Source: an uncultured Woeseia sp. (GTDB lineage: Bacteria; Pseudomonadota; Gammaproteobacteria; Steroidobacterales; Woeseiaceae). Taken from it: DNA of 33,253 nucleotides. The notes beneath the pieces were generated by a model. That model ran no database searches. It worked only from the letters and a program-made list of their open reading frames with translations, and was not told where the DNA came from. Of this stretch, positions 1-8,264 are shown piece after piece. Every line of letters starts with the position of its first letter. Within the stretch, counting starts at the first letter, position 1. The position numbers were made by a program, and so were the translations under genes. The stretch covers positions 1 through 33,253 of the forward strand of contig CALALV010000130.1 of the NCBI GenBank assembly GCA_937925605.1, read 5' to 3'.

Positions 1-231
1 ATCGTTGGATTCGGTTCGCAGGCGGATTTCCTGATTCACGGCGGCCTCGAGGACGAGCTGCAGGGATTCGAGTCGCTGCCGACGCGTACAAGGGCCGCAT
101 TGTCGCGGCAGGTGAAATTGCTTACGCTCCCCGGCGAAATGGGCGAGCACTTCAAGTGCCTGGCCCTGGCGCGCGGCGACGTGCCGCTGCCCGCACCGCT
201 CGGCATCGCCGACCGCTCGCACAGCTTGTGA
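1..231 (+). CDS. MidA/NDUFAF7-family class I SAM-dependent methyltransferase, C-terminal end (partial)
   Basis: The frame is open from the first base and ends at TGA 229-231, giving 76 residues of the C-terminus; the start lies outside the window. Near its beginning it reads GFGSQADFL, and later LPGEMGEHFKCLALARG. Both resemble the final segment of the MidA (COG1565, mitochondrial NDUFAF7-like) methyltransferases, where a 'SQADFL' helix and a 'PGEMGERFK' strand close the fold. Family members methylate protein arginine in complex I assembly in eukaryotes; the bacterial substrate is not established. The SAM-binding motifs would be upstream and cannot be checked. uppP follows 76 bases downstream on the same strand, so the two may be co-transcribed. 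Confidence 0.75.
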   Translation: MVGFGSQADFLIHGGLEDELQGFESLPTRTRAALSRQVKLLTLPGEMGEHFKCLALARGDVPLPAPLGIADRSHSL

Positions 232-307
232 CGCGGCTCCGCGCGACGCGCAGCCGCCCGCCGTACGCTGGCGAACCCGTAACGGACTCGAACCCAAGGA
301 CCGCCGC

Positions 308-1105
308 TTGACTACCTTGCAGATCATCGTGCTCGCCGTCGTGCAGGGCCTGACCGAATTCCTGCCGATCTCGAGCTCCGGGCACCTCGTGCTGGTGCCG
401 GCTTTCGCGGGCTGGAGCGACCAGGGGCTCCTGTTCGACGTCGCCGTGCACATGGGCTCGCTCGCGGCCGTGTGCCTGTACTTCCGCGCCGACATCGCCG
501 GGCTGCTGCGCGGCAGCCTGCAGGTCGCGACCGGCGACTTCGCCTCGCCGCGCTCGCGCATGGCGCTCGCGATCGCGCTCGGCACCGTGCCCGCCGCAAT
601 CGCCGGCCTGCTGTTCGCCGGCTGGATCGAGGCCAACCTGCGCGACCCGGCCGTCGTCGTCGTTACGCTCGCAGGCTTCGGCATCCTGATGGCGCTGGCC
701 GACCGTTTCGGCGGCAGCGCGCGCAACATCAGCGACGTCGGGCTGCGCGAGGCGCTTCTGATCGGGCTCGCCCAGGCGGTCGCGCTGATCCCGGGAACGT
801 CGCGTTCCGGCATCACGATCACCGCGGGCCGCGCGCTCGGATTCGCGCGCCAGGATGCCGCGCGCTTCTCGTTCCTGCTGTCGGCGCCGGTCATACTGCT
901 CGCCGGCAGCTACAAGCTGCTGTCGCTGATTCTCGCGGGCGCCACCGTCGCCTGGCTCGAGCTCGGGCTCGGCGTGCTCGTTTCGGCTATCGTTGCCTAC
1001 CTGAGTATCGAGTTCTTCATGCGCTTCGTGACCCGCATCGGGCTCATGCCCTTCGCGGTCTACCGGCTGCTGCTGGCGGGGGTGATCGTCTATGTCCTGC
1101 TCTGA
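308..1105 (+). CDS. uppP: Undecaprenyl-diphosphatase UppP (BacA)
   Basis: Integral membrane phosphatase that converts undecaprenyl pyrophosphate to undecaprenyl phosphate, recycling the lipid carrier for peptidoglycan and LPS precursors; overexpression gives bacitracin resistance in family members. The 265 residues match the usual length (E. coli 273). Both signature regions are intact: QGLTEFLPISSSGHL near residues 14-28, with the catalytic Glu, Ser and His cluster, and PGTSRSG near residues 162-168, with the essential Arg. The rest is hydrophobic helices. The start is TTG at 308, supported by AAGGA at 296-300 seven bases upstream; no better start precedes the first conserved motif. The last 14 bases overlap the next gene, so translation of the two is probably coupled. 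Confidence 0.96.
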   Translation: MTTLQIIVLAVVQGLTEFLPISSSGHLVLVPAFAGWSDQGLLFDVAVHMGSLAAVCLYFRADIAGLLRGSLQVATGDFASPRSRMALAIALGTVPAAIAGLLFAGWIEANLRDPAVVVVTLAGFGILMALADRFGGSARNISDVGLREALLIGLAQAVALIPGTSRSGITITAGRALGFARQDAARFSFLLSAPVILLAGSYKLLSLILAGATVAWLELGLGVLVSAIVAYLSIEFFMRFVTRIGLMPFAVYRLLLAGVIVYVLL

Positions 1106-1931
1106 ACCCGGCCGCGCGCTGGCCGTCCTGCTGCTCCTGCTGGCGGGCAAGGCGGCCGCCGAGCACGTCGTCAGCCTGGGCCTGGAGGCCGACAGCGAGA
1201 ACAGCAAGGCCGTCGCGCTGCTCGGCAGCTTCGGCGTGGCGGAGGACACCTGGGCCAGCATCAGCGCGTCGCGCAGCGAAAGCCGGGACCGGCTGTTCAA
1301 TCTCGAGACCTGGTATCTCGACCTCGGCATCGACCATTATTTCGACCCGATCGGCGTGCGCGCATCGATCGCCTACTGGGGCGACGCCGAACTGCTCGAC
1401 TCGAACGACCTGTCGGCCGCCGTGTACTGGAAAAACGAGCGCGCATCGCTTTCGCTCGACTACGAGCGGCGCGCTTTCGACCTGACGATCCGTTCGCTGC
1501 TGCTCGACCAGCCGCGCCGGGTCGAGTTCGACGCCGACGGCATCGGCCTGTCCGCGCGCGTCGAACTGGGCGAGGCGGTCAGCGTCTACGCGAACGGCAT
1601 GAGCTACGACTACTCGCGCAATATCTCGCTGACGCCGAACCGCGACGTATTGCGGGTGTTCGCGCTGTCGCGCCTCAGCATGGTCAACAGCCTGCTGGAC
1701 CAGCGGCTGAGCGCCGGGGTCGAATTCTCGTTCGGCGATCGCGTGCTCGACCTGCGCGCCGCCCGCTGGGAGACCGCCGTGTTCGGTGACCGGGTCGACG
1801 CGCTCGGCATCGGCCTGCTGACGCCGCTGGGCCCGGCGAGTGACCTGGAACTGCGGCTGGAGACGGACGACTCGGACGCCGCCGGCCGCGCCACCTTGTT
1901 CTCGGTGTTCTTCTACTTCTACGGCGACTAG
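1092..1931 (+). CDS. Predicted outer-membrane beta-barrel protein, uncharacterised
   Basis: 279 residues that I cannot assign to a named family. An N-terminal signal peptide is visible: a short n-region, then LAVLLLLLAG and KAAAEH, with likely cleavage after AAA near residue 23. The mature part is rich in alternating polar and hydrophobic strands with many aromatic residues (for example NLETWYLDLGIDHYF and AVYWKNERASLSLDY), and it ends in an aromatic-rich strand (LFSVFFYFYGD), as in outer-membrane barrels. No enzymatic motif is seen. The ATG at 1092 lies inside uppP, whose stop is at 1103-1105, so the gene is probably translated by coupling. It converges with cca and shares the CTAG at 1928-1931, where the stop codons of both genes overlap. 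A periplasmic beta-rich protein is the alternative. Confidence 0.72.
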   Translation: MSCSEPGRALAVLLLLLAGKAAAEHVVSLGLEADSENSKAVALLGSFGVAEDTWASISASRSESRDRLFNLETWYLDLGIDHYFDPIGVRASIAYWGDAELLDSNDLSAAVYWKNERASLSLDYERRAFDLTIRSLLLDQPRRVEFDADGIGLSARVELGEAVSVYANGMSYDYSRNISLTPNRDVLRVFALSRLSMVNSLLDQRLSAGVEFSFGDRVLDLRAARWETAVFGDRVDALGIGLLTPLGPASDLELRLETDDSDAAGRATLFSVFFYFYGD

Positions 1932-3154
1932 GTAGTGTCTGCCTTGTAATGCGCGAGCGCCGCGGTGCGCCTCGCCGCGAGCTCGCGGCCGATGGCCGGG
2001 CCCTCGAGGCCGGCGTCGACGATGTCGGCCGCAGACACGGCGGCCGCCGCCCGCTGCGCGCCGGCGAGGTAGCCGGCCTGCGGATAGTCGCGATCCTCGA
2101 GCCCCGTCCGCCCGCGCGCGTCCGCCTCGCAGGCCAGCAGGAAGCGCTCGAAGCGCTCCGGGCGCCGGAACGCGTCCGCGCGCTCGAGCACCTTCAGGAC
2201 CGTCGCCGGCCGCAGCTCGAGCGCACGGTGGCAGTGGCCGTGGAACTCGGCGACGAGCAGCGCGAGTTCCCGGCTGGCCTTCGGCACCGGCATGCGTTCG
2301 CAAAGGGCGCGGATAATGCGCAGGCCGCGCTTCTCGTGGCCCGGGTGGCCCGGCAGCCGGTGCGCGGGCGTCGTCGCCTTGCCGAGGTCGTGCACGAGCG
2401 CCGCGAAGCGCACGTCGAGTTCGCCGGACAGGCGGGCAGCCTGTTCCAGCACCATCAGCGTGTGCACGCCGGTGTCGATCTCCGGGTGCCACTGCGGCGG
2501 CTGTGGCACGCCGAACAACGCGTCGATCTCCGGGAACACGGCGGCCAGCGCGCCGACCTCGCGCAGGACCCGGAAGTAGACCTGCGGATGCGAGGAGACG
2601 AGCGCGGCCTCGGTCTCCTTCCACACCCGGTCCGGCTGCAGCGCGTCGGCCTCGCCGTCGGCGACCATCGCGCGCATCAGCTCCAGCGTCTCGGCGGCGA
2701 TCGTGAAACCGAGCGGCGCGAAGCGCGCGGCGAACTTGGCCGCGCGCAGGATGCGCACCGGGTCTTCGCGGAAGGCCGGCGACACGTGGCGCAGCAGCCG
2801 TGCGTCGAGGTCGGCGAGGCCGCCGGCCGGGTCGATCAGCGAGCCGTCGCCGGCCTGCGCCAGCGCGTTGATCGTCAGGTCGCGGCGCCGGAGGTCCTCC
2901 TCGATCGTGATGTCGGGCGAAGTGTCGAAGCGGAAGCCGTGGTAGCCGCGCCCGGTCTTGCGCTCGGTGCGGGCGAGCGCGTACTCCTCGCCCGTTTCCG
3001 GGTGCAGGAACACGGGGAAGTCGCGCCCGACCGGCTTGAAACCCCGCGCCTCGAGGTCGGCGGGGGTCGCGCCGACGACGCACCAGTCGCGCTCGCGCAC
3101 GGGCAGCCCGAGCCGCTCGTCACGCACGGCGCCGCCGACGAGATAAATTTCCAT
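1928..3154 (-). CDS. cca: CCA-adding tRNA nucleotidyltransferase (class II), with HD domain
   Basis: Adds or repairs the 3'-terminal CCA of tRNAs without a nucleic acid template. The 408 residues are close to E. coli Cca (412). The N-terminal nucleotidyltransferase head carries LVGGAVRD at residues 5-12, the metal-binding DxD-type motif ERDWCVVG, and the ribose/NTP recognition segment IEEDLRRRDLTINALA near residue 84. The C-terminal half has an HD phosphohydrolase signature (VHTLM...VHDLGK near residues 230-260), as in the gammaproteobacterial multifunctional enzymes with 2',3'-cyclic phosphodiesterase and phosphatase activity. The start is ATG 3154; no Shine-Dalgarno is visible, but TAGAAT lies exactly six bases upstream, suggesting a leaderless mRNA. 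It is divergent from the aminopeptidase gene. Confidence 0.96.
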   Translation of the reverse strand: MEIYLVGGAVRDERLGLPVRERDWCVVGATPADLEARGFKPVGRDFPVFLHPETGEEYALARTERKTGRGYHGFRFDTSPDITIEEDLRRRDLTINALAQAGDGSLIDPAGGLADLDARLLRHVSPAFREDPVRILRAAKFAARFAPLGFTIAAETLELMRAMVADGEADALQPDRVWKETEAALVSSHPQVYFRVLREVGALAAVFPEIDALFGVPQPPQWHPEIDTGVHTLMVLEQAARLSGELDVRFAALVHDLGKATTPAHRLPGHPGHEKRGLRIIRALCERMPVPKASRELALLVAEFHGHCHRALELRPATVLKVLERADAFRRPERFERFLLACEADARGRTGLEDRDYPQAGYLAGAQRAAAAVSAADIVDAGLEGPAIGRELAARRTAALAHYKADTT

Positions 3155-3160
3155 GGCGCG

Positions 3161-3166
3161 ATTCTA
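3161..3166 (-). promoter_or_regulatory. Candidate -10 box (TAGAAT) for leaderless cca transcript
   Basis: On the minus strand TAGAAT matches TATAAT at five of six positions and is separated from the cca ATG by exactly six bases, so transcription would begin at or next to the start codon. No recognisable -35 is seen 16-18 bases upstream and no Shine-Dalgarno precedes the ATG. This is a prediction from spacing only. Confidence 0.45.
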
Positions 3167-3191
3167 GCCCGAACGCCGCCCGCGCCACTGC

Positions 3192-3197
3192 TATGCT
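3192..3197 (+). promoter_or_regulatory. Candidate -10 box (TATGCT) for leaderless aminopeptidase transcript
   Basis: TATGCT on the plus strand ends six bases before the ATG at 3204, the same spacing seen upstream of cca and hldE. It would place the transcription start at the A of the start codon. There is no purine-rich ribosome binding site and no clear -35. The divergent cca and aminopeptidase promoters would be only 25 bases apart. Confidence 0.42.
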
Positions 3198-3203
3198 TGC
3201 GCG

Positions 3204-4262
3204 ATGCCCGAGAACCCGCGGCGCCGCCGGCTCGCCCGGCGCGCGCTCCCGCCCATCCTGCTGCTGGTCGCGTTCGCCGCGGTGCCCGGCTGTTACTACG
3301 CGCAGGCGGTGCGCGGCCAGTTCGACGTGCTCAAGCGGCGCACGCCGGTGGAGGAGGTGATCGCGGACCCCGCCACCGACCCGGCGCTCGCGGCCCGGCT
3401 CGCGACGCTGGCCGACGCCCGCGACTTCGCGACCCGCGAACTCATGCTGCCCGACAACGGCAGCTATCGCAGCTACGCCGACCTGGAACGCGATTACGTC
3501 GTCTGGAACGTCATCGCGGCGCCGGAGTTCTCGCTGGAAGCGAAGACCTGGTGCTACCTGTTTGTCGGCTGCCTCGCGTACCGCGGCTACTTCGACGAGG
3601 CCGGCGCGCGGCGGACGACAGCGCGCCCGCGCGACGACGGCTACGACGTCTACGTGGGCGGCGTGGCCGCGTACTCGACGCTCGGGCGCTTCGCCGACCC
3701 GATCCTCAACACGATGCTCTCGCGCGACGACGCGGAACTCGTGGCGTTGCTGTTCCACGAGCTCGCCCACCAGCGCCTGTACCTGGACGACGACACCGCG
3801 TTCAACGAGTCGTTTGCGACGGCGGTCGCCGAGATCGGCCTTGCCCGCTGGCTCGAGGCGCGCGGCGAGCCGGCGGTCGCGGCGGAGTGGTCGGAACGGC
3901 AGCGCCGCGCGGCCGCGCGGCTCGAGCTGATCGACGAGACGCGCGAGCGGCTGCGCGCGCTGTACGCGCAGCCGCTGCCGGCGGCGACGCTGCGCGAGCG
4001 CAAGGCGGAGGCGTTCGCTGCGCTGGAGCGCGCGCTCGACGCCCGCGGCGAGGGCAACTGGCCCGGCGAGCTGTTCAACAACGCCTGGCTCGCGTCGGTC
4101 GCGCTGTACCGCGGCAACGTGCCGGCGTTCCGTGCGCTGTACGCGGACTGCGGGCGCGAGCTCGGGTGTTTCTACGCGGAAGTCGAGAAGTTGGGCGAAC
4201 TCGGCGCGGCGGAGCGCGCGGACCGGCTGGCCGCGCTCGCGCCCGAGGGAGACCCCGGCTAG
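3204..4262 (+). CDS. Putative zinc aminopeptidase, lipoprotein (Aminopep family, COG4324-like)
   Basis: 352 residues. The N-terminus has a basic region (NPRRRRLARR), a hydrophobic stretch (ILLLVAFAA) and a lipobox-like VPGC near residue 29, so it is probably an envelope lipoprotein. The central HELAHQ motif (residues about 189-194) is the HExxH zinc site, followed by NESFATAVAEIG, which fits the second metal ligand helix of the Pfam 'Aminop' putative aminopeptidases. In this family SYADLERDYVVWNVIAAPEFSL precedes the metalloprotease core, as here. The substrate is unknown. It ends in the CTAG at 4259-4262, overlapping the stop codon of the convergent slt gene. The start is ATG 3204, chosen because upstream codons are non-coding in character and the signal peptide begins directly after it. 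Confidence 0.85.
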   Translation: MPENPRRRRLARRALPPILLLVAFAAVPGCYYAQAVRGQFDVLKRRTPVEEVIADPATDPALAARLATLADARDFATRELMLPDNGSYRSYADLERDYVVWNVIAAPEFSLEAKTWCYLFVGCLAYRGYFDEAGARRTTARPRDDGYDVYVGGVAAYSTLGRFADPILNTMLSRDDAELVALLFHELAHQRLYLDDDTAFNESFATAVAEIGLARWLEARGEPAVAAEWSERQRRAAARLELIDETRERLRALYAQPLPAATLRERKAEAFAALERALDARGEGNWPGELFNNAWLASVALYRGNVPAFRALYADCGRELGCFYAEVEKLGELGAAERADRLAALAPEGDPG

Positions 4263-6202
4263 TCCGCGTTGCCGACGCGCGCGGCCGGCGCCGGCACCTC
4301 TTGCAAGCGCTGCGACAGGCGGCTGTCGGCGCGGCCGAGGCGCCAGTCGAAGATCGTGTCCGCCGTCAGCACGCGGCGCACGTAGCTGCGCGTCTCGGCG
4401 TACGGAATCGTCTCGATCCAGACCCGCGCGTCGAGCGGCCGTTTCGCCGGCAGCCAGTTCTCGACCCGCTGCGGCCCGGCATTGTAGGCTGCGGTCGCGA
4501 GCACCGGGTTGTCGAAGAAGCGGGCCTGCATGCGGCCGAGATACCAGGTGCCGAGGCGGATGTTGCTGGCCGGATCGGTCAGCGTGACCTGGCCGTGGAA
4601 GGGGGCGTTCAGTTCGCGGGCGCTCTGCCTGCCGGTCGACGGCAGCAGCTGCATGACGCCGACCGCGCCGGCGGACGAGCGGATGTCGGGCATGAACAGG
4701 CTTTCGCTGCGCGCGACGCCGAGCGCCCAGCTCGGGCTGATCCGTGCCTGGCGCGCGTGCTGCTCGAACTGCTCGGCGTAGGGCAGCGGGTAACGCAGCG
4801 CGAGGTCGTCGTAGCTGTCGACGCGCGCCGCGGTCGCGATCGCGCGCGAATGCCAGCCCCAGCGATGCGCGAGGATCGCCGCCTGCAGCTGCAGGTCCGC
4901 GGGCAGGCCGCGCACGGCCGCGTCCCACTCCGAGCGTCCGCGGCTGTCGAGGCCGACCATGAACAGCTCGCGGGCGCGCGCGAGTTCGGGCCGCCGGGCC
5001 AGGTCGGCGAGCGCGGCCTCGTCGGCCGCCAGCGCGCTGTGGCCGTAGTCGTAGTCGATGCCGAGCGCGTCCGCGGCGAGGAAGCCGTAGTAGTCGCGCT
5101 CGCCGGCCAGCGCGAGGAACAGCGCGTCGGCGCTGCCTTGGCCGGTCTCGCGCAGCGCGACCGCGCGCCAGTAGCGCCAGCCGGCGTCGTCCCGGTCGTC
5201 CGCGCCGAGACGCTCGAGCTGCCCGAGCACGGCGTCCCAGCGCTGCTCGCGCAGCGCCGTGCGCACGCGCCAGCGGCGGACCTCGTCGTCGACCGCGTCG
5301 CCGGCGAGATCGTCGAGCGCGGCAGCGGCACCTGCGGCGTGCTGGCGGGCGAGCCACAGTGCGACGTGCCGGTCGACGCGCGCGCGCTCGACAGGTTCGA
5401 AGCCGAACCCGTCACGCAGCGCGTGCCAGTGCTGCTGCGCGGTGGCCGCGTCGTCGTAGGCGATGCGCTCGACGGCCGCGAGCAGCTGCTCGCGGTAGAC
5501 GGGCGCTGCTAGCGCCGGCCGGGCCTGTTCCAGGAATACGCGCGGGCGTCCGTACGCGGCGGTCCATTGCCCCGCCTCGTGACGCTCGGCGTCGCCGAGC
5601 GCGCGGGCCAGGTAGCGGGCCATGCCGAGTTCGCGGGCGGCTACGGCGAGCCGGAAGCGTTCGCGGACCAGCGCTTCGTCGATCAGCCCGGCGGCGCGCA
5701 GGCGCTCGAAAGGCCGGTCGCATTCGCGCGCCTGGCTGTGCGCGACGAGCCACAGCGAGCGCGCCCGCTCCGGCAAGGATGCCGGCAATCCGCCCGCGAC
5801 TTCGAGATCGAGCGCGAGGCAGTCGAGCCGGGCGACGCCGAGCGACGCGTAGTGGCGCTCGTAGTAACGGCGGAAGTCGGCGTGGCGCTGTCGGCGGGCG
5901 AGCCACAGCGTGTAGCGGTAACGTAATTCGCGCGCGGGCTTCAGCTCGCCGTGCGCGGCGAGAAACGGCTCGACGCCGGCGTCGACGCCCTGGCCGAGCC
6001 GTGCGCGCAGCCAGGCGGCCTCGAGATCCGGCCAGAGGATGTAGTCGCCCAGCAGCGCGCGCTCGTCGTCCGCGAGATCGAACAGGCCGAGTTCGGCGTT
6101 CGCGTGCGCCGCGCGGAACGCCTCGCGCTGCGCGGCCAGCCGGTCGTCGGCGTGAACGCCCGTGGCGAGTACCAGCAACAGGCAGGCGGCGAGACGGGGC
6201 AT
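4259..6202 (-). CDS. slt: Soluble lytic murein transglycosylase (Slt70 family)
   Basis: Cleaves the MurNAc-GlcNAc bond of peptidoglycan to give 1,6-anhydro-muropeptides in the periplasm. 647 residues from the ATG at 6202, close to E. coli Slt70 (645). A signal peptide (MPRLAACLLLVLATGVHA) follows that ATG, and GGAG lies ten bases upstream, so I reject the longer TTG start at 6271. Residues about 20-450 form the alpha-helical superhelix typical of Slt70. The C-terminal SLT domain has GVARSES with catalytic Glu near residue 500, then GAVGVMQLLPST, and AAYNAGPQRV, all standard transglycosylase motifs. It lies downstream of the DegP-like gene on the same strand, but a strong hairpin and a possible promoter (TTGCCG, 17 bases, TAATGT) lie between. 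Confidence 0.95.
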   Translation of the reverse strand: MPRLAACLLLVLATGVHADDRLAAQREAFRAAHANAELGLFDLADDERALLGDYILWPDLEAAWLRARLGQGVDAGVEPFLAAHGELKPARELRYRYTLWLARRQRHADFRRYYERHYASLGVARLDCLALDLEVAGGLPASLPERARSLWLVAHSQARECDRPFERLRAAGLIDEALVRERFRLAVAARELGMARYLARALGDAERHEAGQWTAAYGRPRVFLEQARPALAAPVYREQLLAAVERIAYDDAATAQQHWHALRDGFGFEPVERARVDRHVALWLARQHAAGAAAALDDLAGDAVDDEVRRWRVRTALREQRWDAVLGQLERLGADDRDDAGWRYWRAVALRETGQGSADALFLALAGERDYYGFLAADALGIDYDYGHSALAADEAALADLARRPELARARELFMVGLDSRGRSEWDAAVRGLPADLQLQAAILAHRWGWHSRAIATAARVDSYDDLALRYPLPYAEQFEQHARQARISPSWALGVARSESLFMPDIRSSAGAVGVMQLLPSTGRQSARELNAPFHGQVTLTDPASNIRLGTWYLGRMQARFFDNPVLATAAYNAGPQRVENWLPAKRPLDARVWIETIPYAETRSYVRRVLTADTIFDWRLGRADSRLSQRLQEVPAPAARVGNAD

Positions 6203-6272
6203 GCGGCGGGATCTCCGGTGGCCGATGGTGTGGGAAGCATCGACATTACCGGCCGCCGCGGGCCGCGGCAAT

Positions 6273-6296
6273 GGCGCCGGGCAACGGCCCGGCGCC
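6273..6296 (-). terminator. GC-rich hairpin between degP-like and slt genes
   Basis: Perfect 10-base inverted repeat (GGCGCCGGGC on the plus strand) with a four-base loop AACG, located 24 bases past the protease stop codon. The minus-strand transcript has only ATT after the stem, so it is not a classic U-tract terminator. It could be a weak or Rho-assisted terminator or a 3'-end stabiliser. The plus-strand side is followed by GTGTTTCATT. Confidence 0.45.
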
Positions 6297-6319
6297 GTGT
6301 TTCATTCCTCGCGTGCCGC

Positions 6320-7648
6320 CTAGCGGATCTGCAGCATCAGCGTGCGGTCGCCGCGCTGCACCAGCAGGAACAGGATGCGGCTGTCTTCCGCGATCTGGCT
6401 CAGCTGGGCGAGGTTCTGCACGCGCTGGCGGTTGACCGCCGTGATCAGGTCGCCGGCCCGCAGCCCGCGCTGCGCGGCCGGCGAACCCGGCTCGACCTCG
6501 GTCACCTCGACGCCGTTCGTCGACGAGGTCGACGACGACGCGAACTGCGCGCCCTCGAGGCCCGGATGAATCTCGGCGCCGCTGCTGATCTGCGTGCGCG
6601 CCTCGCCGAGCGTGGCGTTGACAGTCCGGTTGCGGCCGTCGCGCACGTATTCGATTTCGACGACGTCGCCGGAGCCTTTCAGGCCGATCGCGTTGGCGAG
6701 CTCGCGGCTGTTGCCGATGCGCTTGTCGTCGACGCGCACGATGATGTCGTCGACCTGGAGGCCTGCCTGTTCGGCTGCGCTCTCGGGCGTGATTTCCGAG
6801 ATCAGCGCGCCGCGGCTGACCTCGGCGCCGAGCGCCTTGGCGCCTTCCTCGTCGATCGTCTGGATCGTCACGCCGAGCAGGCCGCGGCGCACTTCGCCGA
6901 AGTCGAGAATTTGGCGCATGATCGAGCGCGCGATCTCGGAGGGCACGGCGAAGCCGATGCCGACGTTGCCGCCCGAGCGGCTGATGATCGCCGAGTTGAT
7001 GCCGATCAGCTTGCCGTCCATGTCGACCAGTGCACCGCCGGAGTTGCCCGGGTTGATCGACGCGTCGGTCTGGATGAAGTCCTCGTAGCCGGAACGGCTG
7101 ATGCCGCTGCGGCCGAGCGCGCTGACGATGCCCGAGGTCACCGTGTGGCCAAGGCCGAATGGGTTGCCGATCGCGATCACGAAGTCGCCGACCCGCAGGC
7201 GGGTGGAGTCGCCGAACTCGATGTCGGTCAGGTCGAAGCCGTCCGGGTCCACCTTCAGTACCGCGATGTCTGTGGCCGCGTCCGAACCGACGATCTCTGC
7301 CTCGAGGGTGTCCTCGTTCAGGAGCGAGATCTGGATCCGGTCGGCGCCGTCGACGACGTGATGGTTGGTCAGGATGTAGCCGTTCTCGGCGTCGACGATC
7401 ACGCCGGAGCCGGCGCTCGCGATCTCGCGCGGACCGCGCGGCGTGTCCGGCAGGCCGAAGAAGCGCCGGAACATCTCGTCGCCGTAGGCCGAGCGGTTGT
7501 CGAGCGTCTGGCTGACGCGGATGTTGACCACGGCCGGCGAGGCACGGTCGACCAGCGGTGCCAGGCTCGGCAGCGCGGCGCTGGCACTGCCCGCGGCGAG
7601 CAGCAGTGCGGCGGTCGCCGCGGCGAAAAATCTCGTAGCTTGCGTCAT
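6320..7648 (-). CDS. Do/HtrA-family periplasmic serine endoprotease (DegP/MucD-like)
   Basis: ATP-independent periplasmic protease and chaperone for misfolded envelope proteins. 442 residues from the ATG at 7648, preceded by a GAGAGGA Shine-Dalgarno; the frame stays open upstream, but those codons look non-coding. The signal peptide ends near GSASA (residue 24). The trypsin-like domain has the full triad: His97 in TNHHVV, Asp127 in TDIAV, Ser203 in GNSGGAL. Two PDZ domains follow (roughly residues 255-340 and 355-440), the second ending in DRTLMLQIR. The Q-linker of DegP is short here, as in DegQ and MucD. A sigma-E-like promoter lies 80-108 bases upstream, matching known control of degP in Enterobacteria. 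hsp20 lies upstream on the same strand. Confidence 0.94.
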   Translation of the reverse strand: MTQATRFFAAATAALLLAAGSASAALPSLAPLVDRASPAVVNIRVSQTLDNRSAYGDEMFRRFFGLPDTPRGPREIASAGSGVIVDAENGYILTNHHVVDGADRIQISLLNEDTLEAEIVGSDAATDIAVLKVDPDGFDLTDIEFGDSTRLRVGDFVIAIGNPFGLGHTVTSGIVSALGRSGISRSGYEDFIQTDASINPGNSGGALVDMDGKLIGINSAIISRSGGNVGIGFAVPSEIARSIMRQILDFGEVRRGLLGVTIQTIDEEGAKALGAEVSRGALISEITPESAAEQAGLQVDDIIVRVDDKRIGNSRELANAIGLKGSGDVVEIEYVRDGRNRTVNATLGEARTQISSGAEIHPGLEGAQFASSSTSSTNGVEVTEVEPGSPAAQRGLRAGDLITAVNRQRVQNLAQLSQIAEDSRILFLLVQRGDRTLMLQIR

Positions 7649-7727
7649 GTGAACGTTTCCTCTCGTAACTGCGTCGTCGCTGGTCTGCACCGGGCGCCGG
7701 CCGACGATTCCCGCGCGTCTGCTAGCG

Positions 7728-7756
7728 GCGGACCGCGCAGGCGGCAGGAAAGTTCC
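7728..7756 (-). promoter_or_regulatory. Sigma-E (RpoE)-like promoter of the degP-like gene
   Basis: On the minus strand GGAACTT (7756-7750) exactly matches the sigma-E -35 consensus. After a 16-base spacer comes GTCCGC (7733-7728), which keeps the GTC of the -10 consensus. The predicted start near 7721 would give a leader of about 70 bases to the ATG at 7648. DegP is a classic sigma-E target in E. coli, so function and sequence agree, though the last three -10 bases are not consensus. Confidence 0.65.
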
Positions 7757-7767
7757 GGCGGCGAATC

Positions 7768-7796
7768 GCCCGCGCATCGGGTCAGGATGCGCGGGC
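7768..7796 (-). terminator. Hairpin after hsp20
   Basis: A perfect 10-base inverted repeat (GCCCGCGCAT / ATGCGCGGGC) with a nine-base loop, 19 bases beyond the hsp20 stop codon and just upstream of the sigma-E-like promoter. No U-tract follows on the minus strand, so termination strength is uncertain. Its place between hsp20 and the protease promoter suggests it separates the two heat and envelope stress units. Confidence 0.45.
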
Positions 7797-7814
7797 GGCG
7801 CGTACCGTCGCGGC

Positions 7815-8183
7815 TCAGGCCGCCGCGACTTCGATGCGCCGCGGCTGCACCTCGGCGCGCTTCGGCACCGTAATCGCCAGCGTACCGTGGGCGCTGCGTG
7901 CCTCGATTGCGTCCCCGTTGATCGTGGCCGGCAGCGTGAAGCGGCGCAGGAAGCGGCCCGTGCGGCGCTCGGCGTAGTGCCGGCGACGGCCGTCGGCCTC
8001 AATGTCGGCGCGGCGGCCGGCCAGCGTCAGAACGTTGTCCTCGAGGCTGATCTCGATGTCCTCGGGGCTGACGCCGGGCAGGTCGGCGGTCAGGACATAG
8101 CGGTCGTCCGTTTCGGCAATGTCCACGGGCGGGGTCCAGTCGGCCGACTCGGCCGGGCGACGGGTGAGCTGGGTGAAAGTCAT
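7815..8183 (-). CDS. Small heat shock protein, Hsp20/alpha-crystallin family
   Basis: 122 residues. ATP-independent holdase that binds unfolding proteins in the cytoplasm. The alpha-crystallin domain occupies about residues 20-112: it begins with PPVDIAETDDRYVLTADLPG, has the central EDIEISLEDNVLTLAGRR and FLRRFTLPATI, and ends with the conserved A-x-x-x-G-x-L motif (ARSAHGTLAITVPK). The C-terminal tail carries PRRIEV, which fits the I/V-x-I/V-type oligomer anchor (IEV). It lacks a long N-terminal arm, so it is a short class A-type sHSP. ATG 8183 has AGAGGA upstream at good spacing. A sigma-32-like promoter lies upstream, and a DegP-like protease gene follows on the same strand. Confidence 0.95.
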   Translation of the reverse strand: MTFTQLTRRPAESADWTPPVDIAETDDRYVLTADLPGVSPEDIEISLEDNVLTLAGRRADIEADGRRRHYAERRTGRFLRRFTLPATINGDAIEARSAHGTLAITVPKRAEVQPRRIEVAAA

Positions 8184-8264
8184 CGGCGTATCCTCTGCAT
8201 GTCGGTGTACAGCCGCGGCCCTGCGGGGCGTTCCGCCCGCGCGACCGCTGCGCGATGCCAGCCG

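Noticed and set aside
1949..5512. A 1187-codon open frame on the plus strand
   Set aside because: It spans cca, the aminopeptidase and slt in other frames or on the other strand. Its translation is Arg/Ala-rich and has no domain motif; it is a high-GC shadow of real genes.
6203..6271. TTG start 23 codons upstream of slt
   Set aside because: It would put polar residues before the signal peptide; ATG 6202 has GGAG and starts the signal peptide.
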